Shown here: positions 43,216 through 53,505 of the stretch, piece after piece | Layout: each line of letters opens with the position of its first letter | Numbering within the stretch: position 1 is the first letter of the stretch | Notes under the pieces: model-generated | What the model was told of the DNA's origin: nothing | Seen by the model: only the letters and a program-made list of their open reading frames with translations | Databases searched by the model: none | Assembly (NCBI GenBank): GCA_002840535.1 | Contig: PHBH01000014.1 | Location: 45,252 to 109,251 of the forward strand | Direction of reading: 5' to 3' | Origin: Deltaproteobacteria bacterium HGW-Deltaproteobacteria-15 | GTDB taxonomy: Bacteria; Desulfobacterota; DSM-4660; Desulfatiglandales; HGW-15 | Length of the DNA stretch: 64,000 bases | Made by a program: the position numbers and the translations under genes

Positions 43216-43274
43216 TTGACTTGCCCCATTTTGTGTGTTACATCTGGACAAAATGAATGATAATTCATTCATTT
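43216..43274 (+). promoter_or_regulatory. Promoter and TetR/FadR-type operator of the fad operon
   Basis: A -35 TTGACT (43216-43221) and extended -10 TG-T-TACATC (43239-43244) are 17 bases apart. The predicted start overlaps a perfect inverted repeat with 10-base arms AAATGAATGA and TCATTCATTT around TAAT (43251-43274). This closely resembles the TetR-type FadR operator of Bacillus fad genes. The regulator gene is not in the window. Confidence 0.72.
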
Positions 43275-43356
43275 ATAAGTTAAAAATACAACAATTTCAG
43301 ATATATTCTTGTCATGACAGTCTGCGCTGTTCCCAGTCAACCAAGGAGGTCTGCCA

Positions 43357-45789
43357 ATGAATAAAAGGATTAAAAAGGCAGGTGTGATAGGCGCCGGCGT
43401 AATGGGCGCCACCATAGCTGCCCAGCTTGCCAACGTCGGCATTGAAACGATTCTTCTCGACATCGTTCCCGGCCGGTTGAGTGAAGAGGAGATCAGGAAG
43501 GGCGTTACCCAGGAGAGCAAGGCCTTCAGAAACAAGCTCTCCAGAAACGGTGTGGATACAGCACTGAAGTCGAAGCCTGCCTCCTTTTATGTGCCTGAGA
43601 ACGGACGTCTCATCACCATCGGGAACATGGAAGACGATCTCGACAAATTGAAGCAGGTGGACTGGATCATCGAGGTGGTTCTGGAAAGACTCGATATCAA
43701 GAAGGCGGTGTTCGAGAAACTCGAGAAGGTCATTACCCCGGGGACGATAATCGCTTCCAACACCTCCGGCATATCGGCCCGCGCGATGTGCGAGGGTCGA
43801 TCGGAGAATTTCAGAAAGCACTTTGCCATTACCCATTTTTTCAATCCTCCAAGATACATGAAGCTTCTGGAGATTGTTCCGGGACCGGATACTCTGCCCG
43901 AGGTGGTCAGTACTCTGGCGGAGACGTGCGAGAAGGTCGTGGGAAAGGGCATTGTCTACGCAAAGGACACGCCCAATTTTATTGCGAACCGGATAGGGAT
44001 TTTCAGCATGTTCCACGGAATCCGCACCATGATGGATCTCGGGATGAGCATAGAGGCGGTGGACGCCATGACCGGACCTGTCATCGGGCACCCGAAGAGC
44101 GCCTCTTTCAGAACTTCCGACCTGGTCGGTTTGGATGTCATCCTCCATGTAGCCCAGAACGTCTATGACGGGGCAGCCGGCGATGAGAAGCGGGAGACGT
44201 TCGTACCGCCGGAATTCATAAAGAAGATGGTTGAAAAGGGGTTGCTGGGACAAAAGACCAAACAGGGGTTCTACAAGAAGAACAAAGGCCAGGACAAAAA
44301 GAAGGCTCTTCTTTCCATCGATTACAAGACACTCGAATACAAGCCGCTGCAGGAGGTCAAACTCGCTTCACTCGAGGCCGCCAAGAACATTTCAGGGACA
44401 GGGGCGAAGATCAAATCTCTCTTCTATGCCGGCGACCTCGCCGGGCGTTTCACCTTCCGCACCATGACCGAGACGCTGCTCTACTCGGCAGAAAAGATCC
44501 CGGAGATCGCGGACGACATTCTCAACGTAGACAATGCAATGAAATGGGGCTTTGCCTGGAAGATGGGTCCCTTCGAAACCTGGGATGCAATAGGGTTAAA
44601 AAAGTCTGCAGAGAAGATGAAAGCGGCCGGCTACCGGATCCCTGCGTGGGTTCAGGAAATGCTGGATAGCGGAAAGGAATCCTTCTACAGGAAAGAGAAG
44701 GGGCTGGTTTCCTATTATGATATCCCCTCCAGAGATTACAAACAGGTTCCGGTGAAACCCGGCATCATCCTGCTCCCTTCCCTCAAAGAGAGAGAGAAGA
44801 AGGTTGCCGGAAACAAGGGCGCTTCTCTGGTGGACATCGGGGACGGGGTGGCCTGCCTGGAGTTTCATACAAAGATGAATGCCATGGGCGACGACATCAT
44901 CAACATGATCTTCAAGTCCGCAGACATTGTGAGCCGCGATTTTCTGGGGCTGGTCATCGCGAATCATGGTGAGAACTTCTCAGCGGGCGCCAATTTGCCC
45001 CTGGTTCTTTTTACGGCGCAGGAAGAGGAGTGGGACGATCTGAACTGGATGATCAAGACATTCCAGGACTCCTTCATGAGACTCAAGTACCTTGACAAAC
45101 CCGTAGTGGCTGCGCCGGCAGGAATGGCTCTGGGAGGGGGATGCGAAATCTGCCTTGCTTCCGACAGGGTCCGCTATGCGGCCGAGACTTACATGGGTCT
45201 CGTAGAGGTGGGGGTGGGTCTCATTCCGGCCGGAGGAGGCTCCAAGGAGATGCTCATCCGCAACACGGAGCATCTTTTTGAGGTCCAGCCCGGAGGCGTC
45301 TACCCGAAGCAGATCGAGATGGTGCCGTTCATTGCCAGGGCATTTGAAACAATCGCGCTCGCCAAGGTTGCCACATCGGGTCCGGAGGCGGTGAAGATGG
45401 GATTTCTCCGGCCCACGGACAAGATGACCGTAAATCGGGATTATCAAATAGAGGATGCGAAAAAAACCGTTCTTGCATTGGACATGGAAGGATATACCCC
45501 TCCACGTCCCCTTGAAGAGATCCGCGTACCGGGAGAGAATACGTATGCCCTGATCAAGATGGCTATCTGGACCCTTCATGAGCAAGGATATGCCCTGGAG
45601 CACGATACGGTTGTTTCTGAGAAGGTGGCATATGTGCTTTGCGGGGGCAGGGTGCAGGCTGATACCCGAGTGAGCGAGCAGTATCTGCTGGACCTGGAGC
45701 GAGAGGCCTTTCTCAGTCTTTGCGGCCATCCCAAGACACAGGCCAGAATTCAGCACATGCTTACCACGGGCAAACCTTTGCGCAACTGA
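43357..45789 (+). CDS. fadN: FadN-type 3-hydroxyacyl-CoA dehydrogenase / enoyl-CoA hydratase
   Basis: Fused beta-oxidation enzyme (810 aa). Unlike FadB, the dehydrogenase comes first: NAD motif GVIGAGVMGATIAAQLANVG at ~9-28, and HFFNPPRYMKLLEIV around the catalytic His. The second half (from ~500) is a crotonase fold with the oxyanion segment SAGANLPLVL, and GMALGGGCEICLASD and VEVGVGLIPAGGGSKEM. It hydrates enoyl-CoA and oxidises 3-hydroxyacyl-CoA. This layout and the following thiolase and acyl-CoA dehydrogenase match the fadN-fadA-fadE operon known from Bacillus. Confidence 0.93.
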   Translation: MNKRIKKAGVIGAGVMGATIAAQLANVGIETILLDIVPGRLSEEEIRKGVTQESKAFRNKLSRNGVDTALKSKPASFYVPENGRLITIGNMEDDLDKLKQVDWIIEVVLERLDIKKAVFEKLEKVITPGTIIASNTSGISARAMCEGRSENFRKHFAITHFFNPPRYMKLLEIVPGPDTLPEVVSTLAETCEKVVGKGIVYAKDTPNFIANRIGIFSMFHGIRTMMDLGMSIEAVDAMTGPVIGHPKSASFRTSDLVGLDVILHVAQNVYDGAAGDEKRETFVPPEFIKKMVEKGLLGQKTKQGFYKKNKGQDKKKALLSIDYKTLEYKPLQEVKLASLEAAKNISGTGAKIKSLFYAGDLAGRFTFRTMTETLLYSAEKIPEIADDILNVDNAMKWGFAWKMGPFETWDAIGLKKSAEKMKAAGYRIPAWVQEMLDSGKESFYRKEKGLVSYYDIPSRDYKQVPVKPGIILLPSLKEREKKVAGNKGASLVDIGDGVACLEFHTKMNAMGDDIINMIFKSADIVSRDFLGLVIANHGENFSAGANLPLVLFTAQEEEWDDLNWMIKTFQDSFMRLKYLDKPVVAAPAGMALGGGCEICLASDRVRYAAETYMGLVEVGVGLIPAGGGSKEMLIRNTEHLFEVQPGGVYPKQIEMVPFIARAFETIALAKVATSGPEAVKMGFLRPTDKMTVNRDYQIEDAKKTVLALDMEGYTPPRPLEEIRVPGENTYALIKMAIWTLHEQGYALEHDTVVSEKVAYVLCGGRVQADTRVSEQYLLDLEREAFLSLCGHPKTQARIQHMLTTGKPLRN

Positions 45790-45799
45790 TTGGACAAAC

Positions 45800-45890
45800 G
45801 GAATGATGGAATGGTGGAATAATGGAATTAACAGAGACAAAGTCAATCCGCCTGACCCATCATTCCAGTATTCCACTATTCCATTATTCC
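45800..45890. repeat. GGAATGATGGAAT/ATTCCATTATTCC inverted repeat
   Basis: Words GGAATGATGGAATGGTGGAA and TAATGGAATT face CATTCCAGTATTCCACTATT and CCATTATTCC across ~30 bases. It can form a long hairpin in the fadN-fadA transcript. Confidence 0.8.
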
Positions 45891-45915
45891 AAGGACTTTT
45901 TGTGGAGGTAGGAAG

Positions 45916-47100
45916 ATGAAAGAAGCCGTCGTCGTTGCCGCCTGCAGAACAGCGGTAGGAAGGGCTCCAAGGGGCATGCTCAAGGATACCCGACCGGAAT
46001 ACATGGGCACCGCGGTGTTGGGCGAACTGCTCAAGAGGGCGGGCAACCTGGATCCTGCCCTGATTGATGACGTCATTATAGGTTGTACATTCCCTGAGGC
46101 CACTCAGGGGCTCAATCTCGGAAGGGTCCTGGTGATGTCCATGGGGTGGCCGGACAGGATACCGGGAATGACCGTCAATCGATTCTGCTCATCGGGCCTC
46201 CAGGCCATTGCGATCGCAGCGGAGAAGATCATGTGCGGTTTCTCGGACATCGTGATTGCCGGGGGCGTTGAAAGCATGAGCCAGATCCCCATGGGCGGGA
46301 GCATGCTCTATCCCAATCCCGCGCTGGTGGACACCCATCCAGGGGCCTTTACCGGTATGGGGCTGACAGCCGAGAACGTCGCGGAGAAGTACGGAATCAC
46401 CCGGGACGAGCAGGACGAATTCGGCGCCAAAAGCCAGCAGAAGGCTGAAGCGGCGCTCAAGGAAGGCAGGTTCAAGAGCCAGATCGTTCCCCTCAAGGTC
46501 AAAGTGCAGAAGAAATTGCCCAACGGTCGTTTCGGGTTCGATGAACTCATTTTCGATACGGATGAAGGCGTGCGGCCCGGAACCACGAAAGAGGTTCTTT
46601 CCAAGCTCCGGCCGGCGTTCAAAGTGAACGGAAGCGTTACCGCAGGGAATTCCTCCCAGACGAGCGACGCTGCAGCCGGTGTTGTGCTCATGTCAAAGGA
46701 GAAGGCGAAAGAGCTCGGCCTCAAACCCATGGCCACCTTCAGGGTCCATGCCGTGGAAGGGTGCCCGTCGGAGTTGATGGGCGTGGGACCTGCAGTGGCC
46801 ATTCCCAAGGTCCTGAAGATTGCCCGCATGGGCCTGGATCAGATCCAGATCGTCGAGCTGAACGAGGCCTTTGCCGCGCAGGCCATTTACTGCATAAGGG
46901 AACTGGGCATCAAGGAGAACATCGTCAATGTGAACGGCGGGGCAATTGCCCTGGGCCACCCCCTGGGATGCACAGGGGCAAAACTTACCACCCAGCTCAT
47001 CTATGAAATGATCGAAAGAAAGCAACGATGGGGACTGGTTTCCATGTGCATCGGGTTCGGCATGGGTGCGGCGGCGATTTTCGAAAGAGAGGATTACTGA
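45916..47100 (+). CDS. fadA: FadA-type acetyl-CoA acyltransferase (thiolase)
   Basis: 3-ketoacyl-CoA thiolase (394 aa). The acyl-accepting cysteine is C91 in [14 protein letters not shown]. The C-terminal motifs are [19 protein letters not shown] with the catalytic His, and [15 protein letters not shown] with the second Cys. It completes each beta-oxidation cycle with FadN. AGGTAGG precedes the ATG. It is spaced ~125 bases from fadN by a hairpin repeat. Confidence 0.95.
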   Translation: MKEAVVVAACRTAVGRAPRGMLKDTRPEYMGTAVLGELLKRAGNLDPALIDDVIIGCTFPEATQGLNLGRVLVMSMGWPDRIPGMTVNRFCSSGLQAIAIAAEKIMCGFSDIVIAGGVESMSQIPMGGSMLYPNPALVDTHPGAFTGMGLTAENVAEKYGITRDEQDEFGAKSQQKAEAALKEGRFKSQIVPLKVKVQKKLPNGRFGFDELIFDTDEGVRPGTTKEVLSKLRPAFKVNGSVTAGNSSQTSDAAAGVVLMSKEKAKELGLKPMATFRVHAVEGCPSELMGVGPAVAIPKVLKIARMGLDQIQIVELNEAFAAQAIYCIRELGIKENIVNVNGGAIALGHPLGCTGAKLTTQLIYEMIERKQRWGLVSMCIGFGMGAAAIFEREDY

Positions 47101-47104
47101 AAGA

Positions 47105-47192
47105 GAAATGGGAAGTGGGAAGGCGGAAGGCGGAAGAAACGACGGGAGAATAACACTTACTTCCGACTTCCGAATTCCGACTTCCAACTTTC
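47105..47192. repeat. GGAAGTGGGAAGGCGGAAGG / CTTCCGACTTCC inverted repeat
   Basis: G-rich words (GGGAAGTGGGAAGGCGGAAG) face their complements (ACTTCCGACTTCCGAATTCC) about 20 bases apart. It fills the fadA-fadE gap. Confidence 0.75.
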
Positions 47193-47225
47193 TTCACGCA
47201 ACTGTCTCTTGAAAGGAGAGGTGCC

Positions 47226-49025
47226 ATGGCAAAGGAGAAGCTTTTTAAAGGCGGTGAATTCCTGATCACGGATGCCTTGCCCGAGGAGGTATTCACCCCC
47301 GAGGATTTTACAAAGGATCATAAGCTGGTCGGCAAATCTGCGGAAGAGTTCGGGGTGAAGGAGTTGCTGGCCAAGAGGGAGGAACTCCAGAACCTGAACG
47401 TTCCGCTTGTGAAGGAAATGCTCAGAAAGGCCGGAGATCTGGGATTCCTGGGCGCGGACATGCCCGAGGTCTTTGGAGGATCAGAGCTCGACAAGGTGAG
47501 TTCCATGCTCATTGCCGAGAAACTCTGCTCCGGTGTTTCGGGCTTCATGGCCGCCTATGGGGTGCAAACCGGGATCGGCAGCCTGCCCATCGTTCTTTTC
47601 GGCACCCCGGAGCAGAAAAAGAGATATCTGCCGAAGATCGCCAGCGCCGAAATCGTCGCCGCCTATGCATTGACAGAACCGGGACATGGCTCCGACGCGC
47701 TGGGAGCGGAAACGAGAGCCGAACTCTCAGGCGATGGGAAGCATTATGTCCTGAACGGCCAGAAGCAGTTCATAACAAACGCCGGCTTTGCGGACCTCTT
47801 CGTCACGTACGCCCAGGTGGACGAAACCAAATTCACGAGCTTCATCGTCGAAAGAAAGTGGGATGGGGTCTCGGTGGATGAGGAAGAGAAGAAGATGGGG
47901 ATGCACGGAAGTTCCACCAGGGCCGTCATCTTTCAGAACGTGAAGGTCCCTGTCGAGAACGTGCTGGGGGAGGTGGGAAGGGGCCACATCGTTGCTCTCA
48001 ATACCCTCAACGTCGGCAGGTTCAAGATTGCCCCCATGGTCGTGGGTTCGGCCAAGACCATCTTTGCGGAAACCATCAAGTATGCCAAGGGCCGGGTGCA
48101 GTTCGGAAAACCCATCTCGGAGTACGGCCTTATCAGACAGAAGATTTCCGATATGCTGATCCGCATCTACCTGCTGGAGAGCATGGCTTACCGGACCGCC
48201 GCACTCCTGGATCTAGCCCTTGAAGGCATCGATCCGACGAGCGCAGAAGCGGGGCAGAAGACAGGAGAGGCTCTTCGAAAATACGCCCTGGAGTGCTCCA
48301 TCAACAAGGTCTTCGGAACGGAAGCACTGGATTTTGTCGTGGATGAATGTGTTCAGATATTCGGTGGATATGGGTATATTCAGGAGTATCCGGCCGAAGG
48401 AGCCTACAGGGATTCACGGATCAACCGGATATGGGAAGGCACCAACGAGATCAACCGTCTCCTTATCGTGGATATGCTCATGCGGGCGGCGCTCAAAGGG
48501 GAGCTCCCGCTCCTGGATGCGATACGGCAGGTCATGGGTGAGATTCTGAACATGAGACCGGATATGGGCGGCGGCGAGGAGGAAGGCGTACTCGACAAGG
48601 AAAAGAAGATGGTGTCCATGGCCAAGAAGATCGGCATGCTCTCTGCAGGGGCGGCAACGCAAAAATACATGCAGAAACTTGCCAACGAGCAGGAGATCGT
48701 AGCCACTATCGCGGATATGATCATCGAGGTATTCGCAATGGAATCCGCACTCCTGAGAACCCTCAAGAAGGTGCAGAAGGAGGGTGAGGAGACCAGCAGG
48801 ATCCACATCGCCGCGACAAGGGTCTACATTAACGAAACGTTTCCCCAGATCGAGATCAAGGCGAAAACAATTTTTGCGGCGATTGCCGAAGGGGAAGAGC
48901 TCCGGACGCAGCTCATGGGGCTTAAGAGGCTGGCCCGGCATACGCCGATCAACACGATAGCGCTGAGAAGAGAGATCGCCGAAAGCGTGATCCCGGTAGC
49001 CCGCTATCATCTGACGAAACTCTGA
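47226..49025 (+). CDS. fadE: FadE-type acyl-CoA dehydrogenase
   Basis: FAD-dependent acyl-CoA dehydrogenase (599 aa), first step of beta-oxidation. The N-terminal and middle domains have the family motif [14 protein letters not shown] and [12 protein letters not shown]. The C-terminal helical domain has [20 protein letters not shown] and the [13 protein letters not shown] signature, with the catalytic base expected in that stretch. Extra ~170 residues at the C-terminus match the long FadE form found with fadN/fadA in Bacillus. A good terminator follows. Confidence 0.94.
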   Translation: MAKEKLFKGGEFLITDALPEEVFTPEDFTKDHKLVGKSAEEFGVKELLAKREELQNLNVPLVKEMLRKAGDLGFLGADMPEVFGGSELDKVSSMLIAEKLCSGVSGFMAAYGVQTGIGSLPIVLFGTPEQKKRYLPKIASAEIVAAYALTEPGHGSDALGAETRAELSGDGKHYVLNGQKQFITNAGFADLFVTYAQVDETKFTSFIVERKWDGVSVDEEEKKMGMHGSSTRAVIFQNVKVPVENVLGEVGRGHIVALNTLNVGRFKIAPMVVGSAKTIFAETIKYAKGRVQFGKPISEYGLIRQKISDMLIRIYLLESMAYRTAALLDLALEGIDPTSAEAGQKTGEALRKYALECSINKVFGTEALDFVVDECVQIFGGYGYIQEYPAEGAYRDSRINRIWEGTNEINRLLIVDMLMRAALKGELPLLDAIRQVMGEILNMRPDMGGGEEEGVLDKEKKMVSMAKKIGMLSAGAATQKYMQKLANEQEIVATIADMIIEVFAMESALLRTLKKVQKEGEETSRIHIAATRVYINETFPQIEIKAKTIFAAIAEGEELRTQLMGLKRLARHTPINTIALRREIAESVIPVARYHLTKL

Positions 49026-49077
49026 TGCTTCGAGCATAACCTCTTTTCTTTCCGGAAAAAATAAGTTATTGTTCTTC

Positions 49078-49104
49078 GAGGGTTCTGAAAAGAACCCTCT
49101 TTTT
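49078..49104 (+). terminator. Rho-independent terminator of the fad operon
   Basis: GAGGGTTCT and AGAACCCTC pair perfectly around GAAA and are followed by TTTTT. It lies 52 bases after fadE and just before the EF-G gene. Confidence 0.92.
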
Positions 49105-49131
49105 ATCACTACAGGACTCGTTGGAGCAGAG

Positions 49132-51216
49132 ATGTCTGAGCAAATTGAAAAACTGAGAAACATCGGGATCAGTGCGCATATTGATTCCGGCAAAACCACC
49201 CTGACCGAGAGGATTCTTTATTACACCAAAAGGATCTTTGCCGTTCACGAGGTCAAAGGCAAAGACGGGGTTGGCGCTAAAATGGATTCCATGGAGTTGG
49301 AGAAGGAACGGGGCATCACCATCTCCTCCGCCGCCACCCACTGCACATGGAAAGGTCTTCGAATCAACATCATCGATACCCCCGGTCACGTGGATTTCAC
49401 CATTGAAGTGGAGCGTTCCCTGAGAGTGCTCGACGGGTCCATCCTCGTTCTCTGTGCCGTTGGAGGGGTGCAGTCCCAGTCCATCACTGTGGACCGGCAG
49501 ATGAATAGATACCAGGTTCCTCGAATCGCCTTCATCAACAAGTGCGACCGTTCAGGCGCATCTCCATACCGGGTCGCGGACCAGCTGCGCCAGAGATTGA
49601 ACCACAATGCGGTGCTCATGCAAATCCCTATGGGTCTTGAAGGGGATCTTTCGGGACTTATCGATCTCGTCTCCATGAAGGCCTTCACCTTCGAGGGACA
49701 GTTCGGCAAGGAAGTTCAGTCCCGTGAGATTCCAGCGGAGTACCTGGAAGAGGCCAAGGCGAAAAGGGAGGAATTGCTCGACGCCGCCTCCATGTTCAGC
49801 GATGAACTGATGGAGGCTATTTTTGAAGGCTCAGTCACCGAGGATCTCATCAGGCAGGCTGTGCGAAAAGGCACCCTCAGCCGGAAAATGACCCCGGTGT
49901 TCCTCGGCTCCGCCTACAAGAATGTCGGCGTTCAGAGCCTGCTCGACGCAGTGGATAACTATCTCCCGTCCCCTCTCGATGTAGAGAACAAGGCAATCGA
50001 TCTCGATGACGGCGATAAGGAAGTGGTCCTCACTTCGGAGCCGGCCGACCCGCTGGTAGGGCTTGCCTTCAAGCTGGAGGTCACTCCGTATGGCCAGCTT
50101 ACCTACTTCAGAATTTATCAGGGGAAGATCGCAAGGGGAGACGAGATCTTCAACGCCAGGAACAGAAAGAAGATCAGGGTAGGAAGACTCGTCAGGATGC
50201 ATGCGGATGAAATGGAAGATATCACGGAGGCGCGTGCAGGCGATATCATCGCTCTTTTCGGGGTGGAGTGCTTCTCGGGAGACACCTTCACGGACGGCCG
50301 CGTCAACTACGCCATGTCGAGCATGTTTGTACCCGAGCCGGTTATTTCCCTCTCTTTGACGCCGAAGGACACCAAATCGTCGGGACAGATGGCCAAGGCG
50401 CTCAACCGCTTCATACGGGAAGATCCCACTTTCCGTTCCCACGTGGATTCGGAATCGGGAGAGAATATCATCTCCGGGATGGGAGAGCTTCATCTTGAGA
50501 TTTATGTCGAGAGAATGAAGCGGGAGTACGGCGCCGAAGTGGAAACCGGCATGCCTCAGGTTGCCTACAGAGAGACGATCTCGGGTCGGGCCGATTTTGA
50601 CTACACCCACAAGAAGCAGACCGGCGGCGCCGGCCAGTACGGCCGCGTAGCGGGTTTCATTGAACCGGCCGAAGACGAAGCGTACGAGTTCGCCAATGAA
50701 GTAAAGGGAGGGGCAATTCCTACCCATTTCATTCCTGCGGTGGATAAGGGGTTCAAGTCCTGTATGGAAAAAGGGCACTTCCTGGGGTTTCCGATCCTGG
50801 GGGTCAAGGTGACCGTGAACGACGGCAACTCTCACCCTGTGGATTCCTCTGAAATCGCATTCAGACAGGCTGCCGTGGGCGCCTTCAAGCAGGCTTACTC
50901 AAAGGCAAGACCTCAGGTCCTGGAGCCGATCATGAAGCTGGCTGTGGAATGTCCTTCCGATTTCCAGGGAAACGTCATGGGAACCATCAACCAGCGACGT
51001 GGACTGATCATGAGCGCCACCGAGGATGGAGTGTTTACGACCATCGAAGCGGAGGTGCCTTTGGCTGAGATGTTCGGGTATGCCACCGCCCTTCGATCCT
51101 TAACCCAGGGTAAAGCCGAATTCACCATGGAGTTCTCCAGGTATGCAAAGGTACCCGAATCCAAGCTGGAGGATTTGAAGAAGATGGCTGCGGAAAAGAA
51201 GAAGGGAGGAAAGTAA
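49132..51216 (+). CDS. Elongation factor G family GTPase
   Basis: Translational GTPase (694 aa). G1 is [16 protein letters not shown]2 lies in [14 protein letters not shown]3 is DTPGHVDF, G4 INKCDRSGA, and all five EF-G domains are of normal length. I chose the ATG at 49132 with GGAG upstream; the longer frame from 49069 would begin inside the fad terminator. There is no neighbouring ribosomal-protein gene, so this is probably an EF-G paralogue of EF-G2 type and not the main str-operon copy. It is directly followed by a P-loop ATPase gene. Confidence 0.9.
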   Translation: MSEQIEKLRNIGISAHIDSGKTTLTERILYYTKRIFAVHEVKGKDGVGAKMDSMELEKERGITISSAATHCTWKGLRINIIDTPGHVDFTIEVERSLRVLDGSILVLCAVGGVQSQSITVDRQMNRYQVPRIAFINKCDRSGASPYRVADQLRQRLNHNAVLMQIPMGLEGDLSGLIDLVSMKAFTFEGQFGKEVQSREIPAEYLEEAKAKREELLDAASMFSDELMEAIFEGSVTEDLIRQAVRKGTLSRKMTPVFLGSAYKNVGVQSLLDAVDNYLPSPLDVENKAIDLDDGDKEVVLTSEPADPLVGLAFKLEVTPYGQLTYFRIYQGKIARGDEIFNARNRKKIRVGRLVRMHADEMEDITEARAGDIIALFGVECFSGDTFTDGRVNYAMSSMFVPEPVISLSLTPKDTKSSGQMAKALNRFIREDPTFRSHVDSESGENIISGMGELHLEIYVERMKREYGAEVETGMPQVAYRETISGRADFDYTHKKQTGGAGQYGRVAGFIEPAEDEAYEFANEVKGGAIPTHFIPAVDKGFKSCMEKGHFLGFPILGVKVTVNDGNSHPVDSSEIAFRQAAVGAFKQAYSKARPQVLEPIMKLAVECPSDFQGNVMGTINQRRGLIMSATEDGVFTTIEAEVPLAEMFGYATALRSLTQGKAEFTMEFSRYAKVPESKLEDLKKMAAEKKKGGK

Positions 51217-51912
51217 ATGAAGGACTTCCAGAAGGTCAGCCCTTTAAGAATCCTGGAGAAATCGGATCAGGGCAGTCTCGGCCGCGGGAACCTCGGTGTC
51301 CTCATGGCACGGGCGGGGGTGGGGAAGACCGCCTGCCTGATTCATATTGCGCTGGATAAACTCTTCCGGAAGGAAAAGTTGATCCATGTATCTCTCGTGG
51401 ATGTTCCCGAGAAAGTCACATCGTATTACAACGTGATCTTCTACGATCTCGTGAAGGCCCTTGGTTGGCGGGGCGAAGAGGAGATCAAGATGATCATGGA
51501 CCGTAACAGGATGATCCTGGCTTATCTCAATCAGAGCTTCAGGATTCCTCGTCTGAAGCAAAACATCGCCAACCTAGTCGAAAAGATCGATTTCATCCCC
51601 GAGACGCTCATCGTGGACGGGCTCGATTTCGCAAACGCCGGTCCCGACACCCTGCGGGGATTCAAGGAGATCGCCCATGAATTCCAGGTGGAGATCTGGC
51701 TCTCCGCTCTGTCCGATCCCGCGCGAGCGGAGGTCAACGAGAGGGGAATCCCGCATCCCTGCGCTCACGTGGACCAGTTTCTGAGCATGATCGTTCAGCT
51801 CAACCCGACTCCTTCTGCAACTCTCCTGAGGCTCTTGAAGGATCACGACAATCCGGTGAAGCCCGATGCCAGCGTTTCGCTGGATCCGAACACGTTTCTC
51901 GTGCTGGCCTGA
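51217..51912 (+). CDS. P-loop ATPase of unknown function, paired with EF-G
   Basis: A 231-residue protein with a Walker A motif (MARAGVGKTACLIHIALD, ~29-46) and a probable Walker B strand (ETLIVDGLDFA). The fold is likely RecA/KaiC-like. It starts at the base after the EF-G stop, so the genes are surely cotranscribed. I do not recognise a named family. The tight pairing suggests a function linked to translation or to EF-G itself, but this is inference. Confidence 0.72.
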   Translation: MKDFQKVSPLRILEKSDQGSLGRGNLGVLMARAGVGKTACLIHIALDKLFRKEKLIHVSLVDVPEKVTSYYNVIFYDLVKALGWRGEEEIKMIMDRNRMILAYLNQSFRIPRLKQNIANLVEKIDFIPETLIVDGLDFANAGPDTLRGFKEIAHEFQVEIWLSALSDPARAEVNERGIPHPCAHVDQFLSMIVQLNPTPSATLLRLLKDHDNPVKPDASVSLDPNTFLVLA

Positions 51913-51938
51913 AGGAACGCAAAGCGCAAGGAGCAGAG

Positions 51939-53504
51939 CTACTTCTGAGACACGCCGGATGAGTCGGCCGCCTGAGGTTCTTCTCCCATGGGCGCAAAGA
52001 ACGCCAGCACCATTCCGGGCAGGGAGACGAGAAAGCTGATCCCGAAAAAGTACCCGTAGCCCGCCCATTCGGCCAGAAAGCCGCTCATCACCCCGGAGAG
52101 CACACCGCTGACGTTCATCAACCCTGTGCCTATCGCGAAGTGCGCCGCCTTGAACTCAGCGAGGCAGGTTCGCATGATGAAGGTCACCAGAACTGCGGTC
52201 CCGAGGCCGCCTGCAAACTGATCGAACCCGTGAACCGATGCTACCAGGAGGAGATTGACCTGCCCGATAGATGAGGGGATTTCCACTCCCGTGTTCAGGT
52301 CGACGAAAGGCGCAAGGTGGACCGCCAGCACCATGTAGACGACATTGGTGAGATTCTGGGCAAGCAGGAACGGCCACATGGTCCTTTTTAGGCTGTACTT
52401 GGAGATCAGCCATCCGCCGATCATTGCTCCGGCTATTGACGAGGGGAGCCCCACTCCGGCGGAGATCCACCCGTAATGAATCTTGATCCCAAGGTCTACC
52501 AGGAAGGGGGAGACCATAGTCGACAGCATGGCATCGCCGGCACGCATCAGGATAATGAATGCGAGGGTAATCCCCATGCTTTTCCGGTCCATGTAGGTCA
52601 TGAAAGCCCTTGCGTAGAAGGACTCTTTGTCGCGGGTAAGCATCCGCTTCAGTCTATTCCTGAGAAGCCCCAGGATTATCAACCCGAAGAGAAGCCCTAT
52701 CCCGATCCACCCTGAAATCGATATCCTCTGAAGCCAAAAGTATCTGGAAAACAACCCGGAATACCATCCCAAGGAGGACGTCCAGGCCAATAGCGCCGAC
52801 ACGGCGCCCAGCAAAAAAATGATGAGAACTGCTCTCCCTGTGAACAGGGCATGAAGAAGCGCTGATAAAGGGATTTTTTCTCGCTCCACCCTGGGGAGGA
52901 GAAACAGGTGATAAACGAAAAGCATGGCCATCACCGCTCCCCCGGCCAGGAAGGCCGGAAGCCAGCCAAGGAGAGCGCCAAGCGTTACGACCACACCGGT
53001 TCCCGTCATCATGGCGATGCGGTATGCCATGACCCTGTACCCGACGAATTGCGCCTGTTGTTTCCCGTCCAGGGCCTCGAGGTAATATCCATCTATGGCC
53101 ATGTCGTGGGTGGCGGCTACGAACGCCCCGATGAAGAGGATCACTGCTATGGTTTTCAGCGCCCATGCCATTGGGGACAAGAAGGCGACAGCCAGGATAA
53201 ACACGACCAGGATGGCCTGTGTGGAAAGCATCCAGATCCGCTTTGTGCCGAATTGATCGATCTGAGGGCCCCAGAGAAACTTCAGGACCCAGGGAAGCCC
53301 GAACAGGCTCGTAAGGCCGATCGCTTCCAGACTGACCCTCATGTCTCTGAAGAAGACCGAAGAAACGGTCCTGATCAGGGTGTATGGAAAACCTTCCGCA
53401 AAATAGGTTGTGAAGGTCCACACATGCGGGACTTGCAGTGTGGATAGTTTTCCTTTCTGCAAACCGGTCGGGTCGGGGCAGCCTTCTCTTGTTTGTGCTT
53501 CCAT
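51939..53504 (-). CDS. AmpG-like major facilitator transporter
   Basis: MFS permease (521 aa) with about 12-14 hydrophobic helices. The N-terminal segment (TTYFAEGFPYTLIRTVSSVF, then IGLTSLFGLPWVLKFLWGPQ) and ATHDMAIDGYYLEALDGK resemble AmpG, which imports anhydro-muropeptides for cell-wall recycling. The ATG at 53504 lies one base after the stop of the small selenoprotein gene, so they form an operon; a GTG at 53519 is an alternative start. The substrate is not certain from sequence. Confidence 0.83.
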   Translation of the reverse strand: MEAQTREGCPDPTGLQKGKLSTLQVPHVWTFTTYFAEGFPYTLIRTVSSVFFRDMRVSLEAIGLTSLFGLPWVLKFLWGPQIDQFGTKRIWMLSTQAILVVFILAVAFLSPMAWALKTIAVILFIGAFVAATHDMAIDGYYLEALDGKQQAQFVGYRVMAYRIAMMTGTGVVVTLGALLGWLPAFLAGGAVMAMLFVYHLFLLPRVEREKIPLSALLHALFTGRAVLIIFLLGAVSALLAWTSSLGWYSGLFSRYFWLQRISISGWIGIGLLFGLIILGLLRNRLKRMLTRDKESFYARAFMTYMDRKSMGITLAFIILMRAGDAMLSTMVSPFLVDLGIKIHYGWISAGVGLPSSIAGAMIGGWLISKYSLKRTMWPFLLAQNLTNVVYMVLAVHLAPFVDLNTGVEIPSSIGQVNLLLVASVHGFDQFAGGLGTAVLVTFIMRTCLAEFKAAHFAIGTGLMNVSGVLSGVMSGFLAEWAGYGYFFGISFLVSLPGMVLAFFAPMGEEPQAADSSGVSQK

Positions 53505-53505
53505 A

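Noticed and set aside
43251..43274. Reading the TGAATGA palindrome as a terminator
   Set aside because: It overlaps a -10/-35 pair upstream of fadN, is AT-rich, and has no following T-run; operator use fits better.
49069..49131. N-terminal extension of EF-G
   Set aside because: It lies in the terminator hairpin of the fad operon; the ATG at 49132 has a ribosome site and the normal EF-G start.
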